The notes: generated by a model from the letters alone, not told the origin. Shown: positions 38,269 to 46,642, counted from the stretch's first letter. The stretch: DNA of 64,000 bases from WTFV01 sp965203525 (GCA_965203525.1 OZ241898.1:1674001-1738000), one strand, 5' to 3'. Translations and numbers: made by a program.

Positions 38269-38580
38269 TCACCTGGACGACGGGTCCGCTGTCGTTGCGC
38301 GGATCAGGACATGGACGCTGGTCCAGGTCAGCAGCACGACAAAGGCGAGGACGATCAAGCCGTCATAGGACGCCAAGGCCAAGTCCTGCGGTCTTGAAGA
38401 GAGCGACGAGAAGATGTCGTCGAATTGATGTATCAGCAGACGACTACCCACCAACAACATCAGGAACCCCGCGCAGAATCCCAACCCGAGAGCGGCCTCG
38501 CTGCCCCGCAATTGCCACGCCACGAACGAGAAAATCGCGAACGACAGAATCAGGAGCGAATAGGCGCCGCTTTCAGGCAA
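38269..38580 (-). CDS. Small three-helix membrane protein
   Basis: The 103-residue product has three hydrophobic segments (YSLLILSFAIFSFVAWQL, ALGLGFCAGFLMLLVG and LIVLAFVVLLTWTSVHVLI). It starts at TTG, eight bases inside the end of the upstream gene, with AAGGAG suitably placed, so it is translationally coupled. Function unknown. With the PLD-like neighbour it forms a compact membrane module between direct repeats. Confidence 0.68.
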   Translation of the reverse strand: MPESGAYSLLILSFAIFSFVAWQLRGSEAALGLGFCAGFLMLLVGSRLLIHQFDDIFSSLSSRPQDLALASYDGLIVLAFVVLLTWTSVHVLIRATTADPSSR

Positions 38581-39118
38581 CGGTGCGCTCCTTGGAGAAC
38601 ATGCCCTTCATGCCGTCCAGGTGGCGCCCCAGCGCAGCTTGTCGGATGTGCTTTGGCGCCCTGGTGCAGTCGTAGCTCCGATACCTTCTTTCGAAAGACC
38701 CCCGAGGGTGCGCCGACACGTAACCCTTCGTGCCGTCGTCGATGATCTTGAAGTGGACGTCTCGTCTCGGCTGTGCCCGCTTGACGTGAACTCGAGGATT
38801 CCCTTCGAGATCCTGCGTGAAACGCGTTTGATCTTCGGAGCTGAAAAGGCAGAAAAGTCGCAACTGCTGGTTGGACTGCAACCGATCCTCGATCGCCTTG
38901 ACGATTTCCGGCATGTTGTAGATGGACCCGCTGAAGTTGTCCCCGTCGTCGCAGATCCACATCTCGCGCCTGGCGTTGTTCAGCAACTTGACGAACATTT
39001 CCTTTGCAACGACATCGTCATTCATGTCCACCTTGAGGTTCAAGCCCAGCAACCCCCAGGTCCGCCATGCATAGAAGGCCGGTGCCGTCAGCGCCAAGAT
39101 CCACGGCAACACGGTCAT
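38573..39118 (-). CDS. Membrane-anchored phospholipase-D-like domain protein
   Basis: The 181-residue protein has an N-terminal membrane segment (MTVLPWILALTAPAFYAW) and a soluble domain with strand-helix pattern resembling a single PLD-fold half: LFCLFSSEDQTRF, then HFKIIDDGTKGYVSA. The HxK pair with following Asp approximates an HKD motif, but its spacing is not exact, so catalysis is uncertain. AGGAGGGGAAC precedes the ATG. It overlaps the three-helix gene by eight bases. Confidence 0.55.
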   Translation of the reverse strand: MTVLPWILALTAPAFYAWRTWGLLGLNLKVDMNDDVVAKEMFVKLLNNARREMWICDDGDNFSGSIYNMPEIVKAIEDRLQSNQQLRLFCLFSSEDQTRFTQDLEGNPRVHVKRAQPRRDVHFKIIDDGTKGYVSAHPRGSFERRYRSYDCTRAPKHIRQAALGRHLDGMKGMFSKERTVA

Positions 39119-39231
39119 GTTCCCCTCCTGAATCGCGCGGATGACAAGCGTATTCGCTTCGAAAACATGGTGTCAACCGGGCCGGGACGCCTCCGGCGGG
39201 GCGGGTCGCCGTCATCGCGCGTCCGGCCGCC

Positions 39232-41844
39232 TCAGAATCCGACCTCCGCGCCGCCGTAGACGCTTCGGCCGAGCTCGGCGATCCGCCGCCCGGTGAACGG
39301 ATTCCTCGAATTCAGGTGGTTGACGTGGTACCGGTCGGTCAGGTTCCGCACGCCGGCCCGCAGCGTCAACCCGCCGCGCATCTCCATCCCGAGCAGCAGG
39401 TCCACCGTCGTCCAGCCGGCCGTCGGCAGCTCGAGCCGCGCCGCCGCGACCCGTTCCTGGGTGGCGGTGCTCGTGACCGCCAGTTCGAGCCAGCGCGTCC
39501 GGGACGGATTGTGGACGTCCAGGGCGTACTGCTGCTCGAACGGCGGCACGCCGAACAGCGGCTCGTCGAACAGCAGGTCCTCGGCCCGCACCCAGGACCA
39601 TCCGCCGCGCAGATCGATCCAGGGACCGGCGGCGGCGGCGGCCGTCAGATCGAAACCGGCGAAGCGGGCCGCGTCCGCCTGCACGTAGCGGAACACCTGC
39701 TCCGGACTGAGTGGGAGACGCTTCCGCAGGTTCGGATCCGGCGCGACCGTGACGTAGTCGTCGACGGTGCGCAGGAAGACGTCGAGCGCGAGCGTCGCCT
39801 CGGCGGCGCGTAGCGTCGTGCCGACGTTGTACTCCAGGCTCTTCTCCGGCACGAGCCCGGGATTGCCGACGAACTCCGCCGCCGTCTGGAACTTCACGGC
39901 CGGGAAGCGGTCGGCGTACCGCTCCAGGGCCGACGGATTGCGCACGGCCCGGCCCGCGCCGAGCGTGATCAGCCAGTTGCCGGTCAGCCGCAGGCTGGCG
40001 CTGGCGGCGGCGCTGGCGCTGGTGTTCGCCTGCGCGAACCGATCGCCGGAGACGAGCACGGCGCCGCCGTGGCCGGCCCCCGCCGCGCCGTGGCCGGCCG
40101 CCGCCTGACCGCCCGCCCCGTGACCCGCCGCCGCCGTCCCGTGACCGCCCGCCGCCGTCCCGTGACCGGCCCCCGCCTGACCGCCCGTCCCGTGACCGGC
40201 CGCCGTCCCGTGGCCGCCTGCCCCGTGACCTGTGTCCGGCGTCGGCGGCGTGCAGTGCGCCGTCACGCAGGGGAAACGCCCGGCCGGAGCGCGCAGCCCG
40301 TACGCGGGGTGCGCGTTGGCGGCGAAGAAGGAGGTGACCTGTCCCACCCGCGCCCCCTCCCGGTCCACCCGCACCGTCGCGCCGACGGTGCTCCGGCCGC
40401 GCGCGACGAGCACCTGCGAGTAGGCGCCGGCGTTGGTCAGCGTCGCGTCCGGCCAGACCGGATGCCGGTCGTGGTGGACGGCGCCGGTCTCGCGGTCGCT
40501 GACCGTCTGCCGGGCGTCCTGCCGCAGACGGTAGCCGTCGAACCCCAGCTTGTAGCGGACCGCTCCGGTCTCCAGGGCGGCGTGGAACCGGCCGCCGACG
40601 GTGTCCGACGACGCCGGCAGATCGACGCGGAGGGGGAAGGGGGGCGTCCGCATGGGGTTCCGCATCGCCGTCGGCTTGTCGTCGTTGTTCATCAGGTGGT
40701 CCTTGCGGTTCACGTAGGCCCGGCCTGCGATTTCCGTCAGCGCGCCCGCCGCCGGCGTGTGCGAGAACGCCAGCGCGTGCGACCGCGTGCTGAAGAACGT
40801 GGCGTCGAGGATGCGCCCCGGATAGTCGACGTCGTTCTGCTTCTGGTGGCCGCCGCTGTATTCGAGCAGCGTCCGGCCGCCCAGGCGCGCACCCGCGTCC
40901 CACCGCGTGTCGAACGACTCGTAGTCCCCCTGCACCACGTCGCCGTTGCCGTCGGCATGGTCGCTTCCCGTCCGGGTGTTGTGCTGGAACGCGAACCGGA
41001 CGCGACCGGAGCTACCGAACAGGCTGGCGAATCCGTCGCTGGCGCCGCCGTTGCTCCCGTAGTTGTAGCCGGCCCGGCCGCCGAGCCGGAATTCGTCCCC
41101 GCCGAACGCCGGCTTGAACGTCTCGGCCTGGATCGCGCTGAGCGTGCCGGCGCCCCAGGTCAGCGCGTACGGCCCCCGCACCACGCGCAGCGACCGCAGC
41201 GCGTGCGGGCTGACGTGGCTCAGGGCCGAGTCCATGCGGGCGGGGCCCGCCGCGAACGTGCGGGTGCCGTCGACGAAGACGCCGATCTGCTCGGCGTACA
41301 GCCCGCGCACCGACGGATCGAGGTTGATCGCGCCGCGGCGCAGCGCGGTCACCCCCGCGTGGCCGCGCAGCGACTGCGCCAGATCCTGGGCCACCCGCCG
41401 CTCGATCGCCGCCGCCGGGATCGCGAGCTCCGTCGCCACCTCCGGCATCAGCGCCGTCACCCGCACCTCCTGCGAGAACGCACCGACCTCGAGCGTGACC
41501 GCCACGCCGTCCGCCCCGGCCGATCCGGCCGTGACCGGCTCCTCGCGCGGCGCGAACCCGAGCAGGCTCGCCGCGAGGAGGTAGTCTCCCGCCGGGACGT
41601 CGGCGATCGCGAATCCGCCGGCCCGGTCCGTCACCGTCGACGCCACGAACACCCGCTCGGCGGTCCGCAGGACGATGGTGGTGCCGGGCAGCGCCAGACC
41701 CTGCGCGTCCGTCACCGAACCGGTCACCGGCCCGGCGTCCTGCGCGCCGGTCGCCGGCCCGGCGTCCTGCGCGTGCAGACCCGCCGGTGCGGCCAGTCCG
41801 AGCGCCAGGACCGCCGCGCGGAGGCAACGCACCCCCGCGTGCAT
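39232..41844 (-). CDS. TonB-dependent receptor with His-rich extracellular insert, possibly for copper
   Basis: The 870-residue protein has a signal peptide (MHAGVRCLRAAVLALGLAAP), a carboxypeptidase-regulatory-like domain (about 35-110, GSVTDAQGLALPGTTIV), a plug domain (LRGHAGVTALRRGAINLD, IGVFVDGTR) and a 22-strand barrel ending in AEVGF. A loop at about residues 530-590 is built of GHG/GHGTAA repeats with over ten His, which would bind metal. Together with the Cys-rich partner upstream this suggests uptake of copper or a similar ion, by analogy with OprC/NosA. The start could be 21 bases earlier (MWKVYEN). Confidence 0.85.
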   Translation of the reverse strand: MHAGVRCLRAAVLALGLAAPAGLHAQDAGPATGAQDAGPVTGSVTDAQGLALPGTTIVLRTAERVFVASTVTDRAGGFAIADVPAGDYLLAASLLGFAPREEPVTAGSAGADGVAVTLEVGAFSQEVRVTALMPEVATELAIPAAAIERRVAQDLAQSLRGHAGVTALRRGAINLDPSVRGLYAEQIGVFVDGTRTFAAGPARMDSALSHVSPHALRSLRVVRGPYALTWGAGTLSAIQAETFKPAFGGDEFRLGGRAGYNYGSNGGASDGFASLFGSSGRVRFAFQHNTRTGSDHADGNGDVVQGDYESFDTRWDAGARLGGRTLLEYSGGHQKQNDVDYPGRILDATFFSTRSHALAFSHTPAAGALTEIAGRAYVNRKDHLMNNDDKPTAMRNPMRTPPFPLRVDLPASSDTVGGRFHAALETGAVRYKLGFDGYRLRQDARQTVSDRETGAVHHDRHPVWPDATLTNAGAYSQVLVARGRSTVGATVRVDREGARVGQVTSFFAANAHPAYGLRAPAGRFPCVTAHCTPPTPDTGHGAGGHGTAAGHGTGGQAGAGHGTAAGGHGTAAAGHGAGGQAAAGHGAAGAGHGGAVLVSGDRFAQANTSASAAASASLRLTGNWLITLGAGRAVRNPSALERYADRFPAVKFQTAAEFVGNPGLVPEKSLEYNVGTTLRAAEATLALDVFLRTVDDYVTVAPDPNLRKRLPLSPEQVFRYVQADAARFAGFDLTAAAAAGPWIDLRGGWSWVRAEDLLFDEPLFGVPPFEQQYALDVHNPSRTRWLELAVTSTATQERVAAARLELPTAGWTTVDLLLGMEMRGGLTLRAGVRNLTDRYHVNHLNSRNPFTGRRIAELGRSVYGGAEVGF

Positions 41845-41996
41845 ATTCTCATACACCTTCCACATTGTGATGCACCCCCACCCGCGGGCCGTCCGGTCCG
41901 TGGCGGCCCGCGGGCACGCGCCCGGGAGCGCCGCGGGCGGACGCCACCGCGCCGCTACGACACGAACGGAAGTGAAACCGTGGGCGGAACCGGCGC

Positions 41997-42392
41997 TCAG
42001 GCGCGCGGCGGCGGGGCGGGGGGGACGCCGGCGAGCGAGGTCGCGGCGTAGCGGGCTTCGGTGACGCGCCCGCCGCGCTCCGGGCCGGCCGTCCACCCGC
42101 AGGCGTCCGGGGTGAACCCGGTGAGGCCGAGCAGCCCGACGAGCGCGTCGTCGAGGGAACCGCAGCCGGCGATGCGCGGCTGCTGCGGCGCCGCGTCCGT
42201 CTCTTCGGCGCCGCCGCGCATCGGACACGACGCCCCGTGCTCGCCCCCGGCGCAGCAGGCGGGCGCGGCGGTCCCCTCGGCGGCCATCACCGCCCGGCAG
42301 CAGAGCGCGGCCGGCAGCAGGGCCAGGGCGGCGAGCTTCCACGCGACGATGGCGGCGGCCAAGCCGCTACGGAGCGTGCGAACCGAGCGCAT
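41997..42392 (-). CDS. Cys-rich exported protein, likely metal-related partner of the TonB receptor
   Basis: The 131-residue product has an export segment (LAAAIVAWKLAALALLPAAL) followed by CC, then PACCAGGEHGASCPMRGG, and later AGCGS and DACGW: seven cysteines plus His and Met, typical of metal-binding periplasmic proteins. It precedes the TonB receptor by about 150 bp on the same strand. I chose MRSVRTLRSG; a start ten codons earlier is possible. No named family recognised. Confidence 0.6.
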   Translation of the reverse strand: MRSVRTLRSGLAAAIVAWKLAALALLPAALCCRAVMAAEGTAAPACCAGGEHGASCPMRGGAEETDAAPQQPRIAGCGSLDDALVGLLGLTGFTPDACGWTAGPERGGRVTEARYAATSLAGVPPAPPPRA

Positions 42393-42504
42393 GGGAGTTT
42401 CCGGGAAACGTCGGCCGATCATAACCCGTCCCGGAACCGGCCGGCCGGCTGATCGAAGATTCCGCGTCGCATGACGGCTTCGACGACGCCCGTTACGACC
42501 GTCA

Positions 42505-42834
42505 TCAGGCCCGTTCGGAGATCAGCCGGGAGATCTCATCCGGTTCGACGGCGGCGGCCAGGTACTGCCACTGCCCGTCGTCGTGGCGCAGATCCGGAGA
42601 CTGGTGGACGACGAGGGCGTGCGGCGCGTCGAAGACGACTGCGAACCCGTCCGGGCGGGACACCACCCTGCCGCTGGCGGCCAGTTCGCCCTCGTCGGTG
42701 GGCACGAGGGTCAGCGCGCGGGCCAGGGTGCGCGCGGCGCTCTCCCGCGCCGCCTGGCTGGTGGTGCGGCGGAGGTCCGTGGCGGCGCGCTCGATCAGCT
42801 GGCCGAGCTCGTCAAGTCCCGAAACAGCGCCCAT
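42505..42834 (-). CDS. Hypothetical protein, faintly HK97-gp10-like
   Basis: The 109-residue product (MGAVSGLDELGQLIERAATD) contains LVPTDEGELAASGRV and FAVVFDAPHALVVHQSPDL. These resemble the P-x-D-T-G-x-L-x-x-S and V-x-Y-x-x-x-Y-A-x-x-V-H-E motifs of phage HK97 gp10-like tail-completion proteins. No other phage genes are nearby, so it may be a lone relic or a false resemblance. It overlaps the upstream membrane protein gene by 40 bp. Confidence 0.5.
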   Translation of the reverse strand: MGAVSGLDELGQLIERAATDLRRTTSQAARESAARTLARALTLVPTDEGELAASGRVVSRPDGFAVVFDAPHALVVHQSPDLRHDDGQWQYLAAAVEPDEISRLISERA

Positions 42835-43007
42835 GCGCAGAGTCCGTTGGCCAAGAACTGCGGCACGGCGAAGAGCAGCAAGCGTGCGTCGCCGGCCGAC
42901 AGCCAGGACAGGATGGCGCCCAGCGTGAGCGCCCCGAAAAACAGGGTGAGCACGCTGGCGACATAGAGACATACCCCCCGCCAGAAGTTCTCCATCCGCC
43001 GAATCAT
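42795..43007 (-). CDS. Small membrane protein, 70 aa
   Basis: Two hydrophobic helices dominate (CLYVASVLTLFFGALTLGA and LLLFAVPQFLANGLCAWALF). The start could be ATG at 43007 or the ATG four codons later, which has GGCGG in front. It overlaps the following gene. Function unknown. Confidence 0.55.
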   Translation of the reverse strand: MIRRMENFWRGVCLYVASVLTLFFGALTLGAILSWLSAGDARLLLFAVPQFLANGLCAWALFRDLTSSAS

Positions 43008-43258
43008 ACCCCGGCGCGCCAGCGCCCCAGGATCCGTTCGTAGAGCGCCGACGTGGGCATCGGCGCGGCCACCCGCCGGGCGTCCGGCAGGTCTTCCCAG
43101 GCGTCGCGGGCGGCGTCTACGTCGCCGACGTGCACCGGGAGCAGCGCGGCGCCCGCCTGGCAAGGCGCAGGGAGGCCCGCCGCGCGGACCGGCGGGGCGC
43201 GCCCCCGGACCTCGTGGTGCGAGGTTCGACGGCGCAGCGGCAGTGCCATAATGACGCC

Positions 43259-44866
43259 GTGCGCCGCTTCAACACCGAGGGGCCGGTGCGCCCGGACGAG
43301 CACTACGCGATTCCGCCGCTGCGCCGGCTGGACCTGGCGGAACTGCCGGGGCTGATCCGCGACAAGCGCTACTTCGTCCTGCACGCGCCGCGGCAAACCG
43401 GCAAGACGTCGGCGCTCATCGCCCTGCGCGAGCTCCTGAACCGCGGCGAGGCGGGGGACTTCCGTTGCGTTCACGTCAACGTGGAAGTGGCGCAGGTGGC
43501 CCGCGACGACACCGCGTCCGGCATGCGCGCCATCCTGAGCATGCTGGCGAGCCGGGCGCTGCTGGCGGGCGACGACTATCTCGACGACGTCTGGCCGGAC
43601 GCGCTGGCCAAGGTCGGCCCCCACGACGCCCTGCGGCACGTGCTGATGCGCTGGTGCCTGGCGAATCCCGTGCCGCTGGTGCTGTTGGTGGACGAGATCG
43701 ATTCGCTCGTCGGCGACACGCTGCTGTCGGTGCTGCGCCAGTTGCGCGCCGGCTACGAACAGCGCCCGGAGGGCTTTCCCGCGAGCGTCGTGCTGTGCGG
43801 CGTGCGCGACGTCCGCGACTGCCGCATCCGCTCGAGCGCGGGCGAGATGATCGCCGGCGGCAGCCCGTTCAACGTCGCCGCCAGGTCCCTGCGTCTCGGC
43901 GGCTTCACCGAGGCCGAGACGCGTGCCCTGATGGCCCAGCACACCGAGGAGACCGGCCAGCGCTTCTCGGCGGCGGCGCAGCAGGCGGTGTGGACGCAGA
44001 CCCGGGGCCAGCCGTGGCTGGTGAACGCGCTGTGCGCCGGGGCCTGCTTCGACGACGAGGCCGGGCGGGACCGCTCGCGTACGGTGGAAGAGGACGACAT
44101 CTTCAAGGCGCGGGAAGCGCTCGTCCTTGCGCGCCGGACGCACCTGGATCAGTTGGCGCACAAGCTGGAGGAGGAGCGGGTGCGGCGGGTGATCGGGCCG
44201 CTCCTGAGCGGCGGCGAGGCGCAATACCAGGTTCGCGACCTCGAGTACGTGCGCGATCTGGGCCTCGTCGACGACAGCCGGCCGCCCCGCATGGCGAACC
44301 CGATCTACCAGGAAGTGGTGCCGCGCGAACTGGGTTGCGTCCTGCAAAGCAGTCTGCGCCAGGACACGTCGTGGTACGTGGACGGAGAGGGCGGGCTGGA
44401 CCTGGCCGGGCTGCTGACGGCGTTCCGCACGTTCTTCGGCGAGCACGCCGAACACTGGCTGGGGCGCTTCGAGGGCTACCGGGAGGCCGGCCCGCAGCTC
44501 GTCCTGCAGGCGTACCTGCAGCGGATCGTGAACGGCGGCGGACGCATCGAGCGCGAGTACGGCCTGGGACGCGGCGCCACCGACCTGCTGGTGCTGTGGC
44601 CGCGCAAGCGGGGGCAGCCGTCGGACTTGTGGGAGCGGTTCGTGATCGAGTGCAAGGTGCTGCGCGATTCGGACCGCAGGAGCCTGGAGGGAACGGTGGA
44701 GCGCGGCGTGGAGCAGACGTTGCGCTACATGGCCCGCTGCCGCGCCGGGGAGGGGCACTTGGTGGTCTTCGATCGCCGGGCCGCTGCCGGCGGCGAGGTC
44801 GGCCGCCGGGCCGAACCCGCCGCGCACCGGCGGGACGGCCGCACGGTGGTCGTCTGGACGCTGTAG
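43259..44866 (+). CDS. AAA-like ATPase fused to a PD-(D/E)XK nuclease-like domain (copy 2)
   Basis: The 535-residue protein is homologous along its whole length to the one at 28626-30251. Walker A APRQTGKT is again at residues 43-50, Walker B VLLVDEIDSL follows at about 140, the shared LEYVRDLGLV segment is present, and the C-terminus has REYGLGRGATDLLVLW and FVIECKVL. The start is a GTG at 43259 (RRFNTEGPVRP), matching copy 1. CATAAT just upstream would again suit a leaderless mRNA. The copies have diverged and lie 13 kb apart, so duplication is not recent. Confidence 0.82.
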   Translation: MRRFNTEGPVRPDEHYAIPPLRRLDLAELPGLIRDKRYFVLHAPRQTGKTSALIALRELLNRGEAGDFRCVHVNVEVAQVARDDTASGMRAILSMLASRALLAGDDYLDDVWPDALAKVGPHDALRHVLMRWCLANPVPLVLLVDEIDSLVGDTLLSVLRQLRAGYEQRPEGFPASVVLCGVRDVRDCRIRSSAGEMIAGGSPFNVAARSLRLGGFTEAETRALMAQHTEETGQRFSAAAQQAVWTQTRGQPWLVNALCAGACFDDEAGRDRSRTVEEDDIFKAREALVLARRTHLDQLAHKLEEERVRRVIGPLLSGGEAQYQVRDLEYVRDLGLVDDSRPPRMANPIYQEVVPRELGCVLQSSLRQDTSWYVDGEGGLDLAGLLTAFRTFFGEHAEHWLGRFEGYREAGPQLVLQAYLQRIVNGGGRIEREYGLGRGATDLLVLWPRKRGQPSDLWERFVIECKVLRDSDRRSLEGTVERGVEQTLRYMARCRAGEGHLVVFDRRAAAGGEVGRRAEPAAHRRDGRTVVVWTL

Positions 44867-44926
44867 GACGCGGCCGGGGACGACGCCCGTTCGCGTCGCC
44901 GGTCGGCTTGCCGATCGGTACGACCC

Positions 44927-45035
44927 CTCGGCCGACGTCGCCGGCAGTACGGCGGTCGCGTTCGGTTCCAGGTGATTCCTGAAGATGCAGCCGGAAGCTC
45001 GGCCGACGCCGCCGGCAGCACGGCGGTCGCGTTCG
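44927..45035. repeat. 38-bp direct repeat, 71-bp offset
   Basis: Copies at 44927-44964 and 44998-45035 (CTCGGCCGACG.CGCCGGCAG...) differ at two positions. They lie in 44867-45200, the 334-bp gene-free stretch between the ATPase and the dehalogenase. Confidence 0.8.
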
Positions 45036-45050
45036 ACGCGCGGGGGACGA

Positions 45051-45284
45051 TCGTCCCGGCCGTCGCGTGCTTTCCGTGCGCTACGGTGCCGCGCCGGAGG
45101 ACCCCGCCGCCGCCTCCGCCATGGCGGCCAGGGAGAAGAACACGAAGTCGGTGGGCGGCAGGGGAGCCACTCGTCCCGGCCGTCGCGTGCTTTCCGTGCG
45201 CTACGGTGCCGCGCCGGAGGACCCCGCCGCCGCCTCCGCCATGGCGGCCAGGGAGAAGAACACGAAGTCGGTGGGCGGCAGGGG
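45051..45284. repeat. 114-bp tandem repeat copying the dehalogenase 3' end, 120-bp offset
   Basis: 45171-45284 covers the last 28 codons of the minus-strand dehalogenase gene plus 30 bp beyond its stop. 45051-45164 repeats it essentially identically. The extra copy lies downstream of the gene in its reading direction and is probably not expressed as protein. Confidence 0.9.
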
Positions 45285-45944
45285 CTCCACCCGCTCCGTC
45301 GCGCCCCAGCCGCCGCCCGCCGACAGCCGCTGCCGGTCGATCCAGGCGTTGGCCAGGCCGAACCGGTTCGCCGGGGCGTGGTCGTGGCGCAGGCTCTGCG
45401 CGGTGTGCAGGACGTCGGACCGCTCCAGGCCCAGGTCGGACTTCAGGTGGGCGAGGAGGTACTCGAAGTTGGCGTCGGCCGGCTTGTAGGAGCCGACGTC
45501 TTCGGCGGTGTAGACGGCGTCGAATGCGACTCCGAGCTTGCGGTTGGAGGCGGCGATGCCCGCGCGGTCGACGTTCGACAGGATGACCAGCCGGTAGCGG
45601 CGCTTCAGCGCGCGCAACGCGTCGGCGGTGTCCGGGAACGCCGGCCACCAGGGCACGGACGCGCCGAACGCCTCGTCGAGCGCGGCGTCCGTCCGCATGC
45701 CGAGGCTCTCGGCCATGCCCCGGTGCACGCGGGCCAGCAGCGCGGGATAGCGCAGGCCGGGCGTCGCCCGCTGCTGCCGGCTCTCGCACCGCGCGAAGGC
45801 CCGCAACGCGGCGTCGCGGGTGACGCCGGCATCGGCGTTGCGCAGGATCAGCGGCTGCAGCGCGTCCCAGATCCCGGTCTCCCAGTCGATCAGGGTGCCG
45901 TAGCAGTCGAACGTCAGAACGCGGAAGTCGGTCAGTCGGGGCAT
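45201..45944 (-). CDS. Haloacid dehalogenase type II (L-2-HAD family)
   Basis: The 247-residue hydrolase should convert (S)-2-haloacids to 2-hydroxyacids, or act on a related substrate. HAD motif I is LTFDCYGTLIDWE, with the nucleophile Asp at about residue 13. Motif II is LVILSNVD and motif III has SYKPADANFEY, while VLHTAQSLRHDHAPANRFGL is characteristic of L-2-haloacid dehalogenases. The start is MPRLTDFRV at 45944. Both ends of the gene overlap repeats: the 3' end a 120-bp tandem copy and the 5' end a 39-bp repeat. Confidence 0.87.
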   Translation of the reverse strand: MPRLTDFRVLTFDCYGTLIDWETGIWDALQPLILRNADAGVTRDAALRAFARCESRQQRATPGLRYPALLARVHRGMAESLGMRTDAALDEAFGASVPWWPAFPDTADALRALKRRYRLVILSNVDRAGIAASNRKLGVAFDAVYTAEDVGSYKPADANFEYLLAHLKSDLGLERSDVLHTAQSLRHDHAPANRFGLANAWIDRQRLSAGGGWGATERVEPLPPTDFVFFSLAAMAEAAAGSSGAAP

Positions 45945-46024
45945 CGCGACGCCGTCAGCGCATACGAGAGGGCGAAGGCCGCCGGCATCAGAACGCGGAA
46001 GTCGGCCGGTCGGGGCATCGCGAC
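45912..46024. repeat. 39-bp direct repeat over the dehalogenase start, 74-bp offset
   Basis: Copies at 45912-45950 and 45986-46024 share CAGAACGCGGAAGTCGG and CGGGGCATCGCGAC, with a few differences. The first includes the start codon of the minus-strand dehalogenase. The region 45945-46368 separates this gene from the divergent leader-peptide gene and contains no other gene I can support. Confidence 0.8.
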
Positions 46025-46368
46025 GGGGGGCCGGAATCCCGTTGTTCCACCTGAACCCGGCGGCGGCGGCGGCGGCGGCCGGGCCGGGCACGGCGCACAG
46101 TGTAACGCGAGGCGCGGGGAGGATCGGCGTCGCCGGCGTCGTCCGGGCGCGGCGATCCGGGAAGGGAAGGGGCCGGCCCGGGGCGGCGGGCGGGTCTCCG
46201 GAGTGGGTTCCCGGTGCGTTGCTGTATGATGGCGCAGGAAAACGCAACGTCCGCTTGCCGGAGCCGCCTGACGGGGCCTCGCAAATCTGACGCGAACCCC
46301 TGCGGCGCGTCGCGGCCGGCGGACACGGAACGGCACGTCAAGGACGACGACGGAGGGGAAGACGGAAC

Positions 46369-46617
46369 ATGGCCGACAAGGGAACGAACGTGATACTCGG
46401 AGGCCTGACCTCCGAACGCCTCGAGCGCAATCAGCAGATCTACGCCGACGTGGTGGCCAAGTACTACGGCGACCCCGACTTCAAGGCGTCGGTGGACGCG
46501 GATCCGACCGCGGTGCTCAAGGCCGAGGGGCTCGAGATTCCGGAAGGCGCCACCGTCAGGCTGCTGTTCAACACCGAGAAGCTGCTCCACATCGTGCTGC
46601 CGACGGTCGACGAATAG
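46369..46617 (+). CDS. NHLP leader-like protein without a core
   Basis: The 82-residue protein has the nitrile-hydratase-alpha-like leader fold signature: RLERNQQIYADVVAKYYGDP, DPTAVLKAEGLEIPEG and VRLLFNTEKLLHIVLPTVDE. Unlike the seven precursors downstream it ends right after this domain, with no Gly-Gly and no Cys/Ser/Thr core. It is on the opposite strand from the rest of the cluster. GGAGGGGAAGACGGAAC precedes the ATG. It could be a decoy, chaperone-like leader or an ancestral precursor; no experiment is known to me. Confidence 0.8.
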   Translation: MADKGTNVILGGLTSERLERNQQIYADVVAKYYGDPDFKASVDADPTAVLKAEGLEIPEGATVRLLFNTEKLLHIVLPTVDE

Positions 46618-46642
46618 TCGGATCAGTCCAACGGGGGCGGGA

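Larger units (their letters stand above)
38151..39310. repeat. 107-bp direct repeats flanking a two-gene insert
   Basis: 38151-38257 and 39204-39310 match over 107 bp with two mismatches, at an offset of 1053 bp. The right copy is the 3' end of the TonB receptor gene; the left copy repeats that end and includes the start codon of the restriction-modification gene. The 946 bp between them carry two small genes. The layout fits integration or duplication at the junction between receptor and R-M gene. Confidence 0.9.

Noticed and set aside
42061..43043. Plus-strand frames opposite the Cys-rich and small membrane genes
   Set aside because: Composition is Arg/Ala/Pro-rich and the minus-strand frames have signal or membrane segments and conserved-looking cysteines.
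45001..46229. Plus-strand frame through the 120-bp tandem repeat
   Set aside because: It is antisense to the dehalogenase gene, whose HAD motifs are intact.
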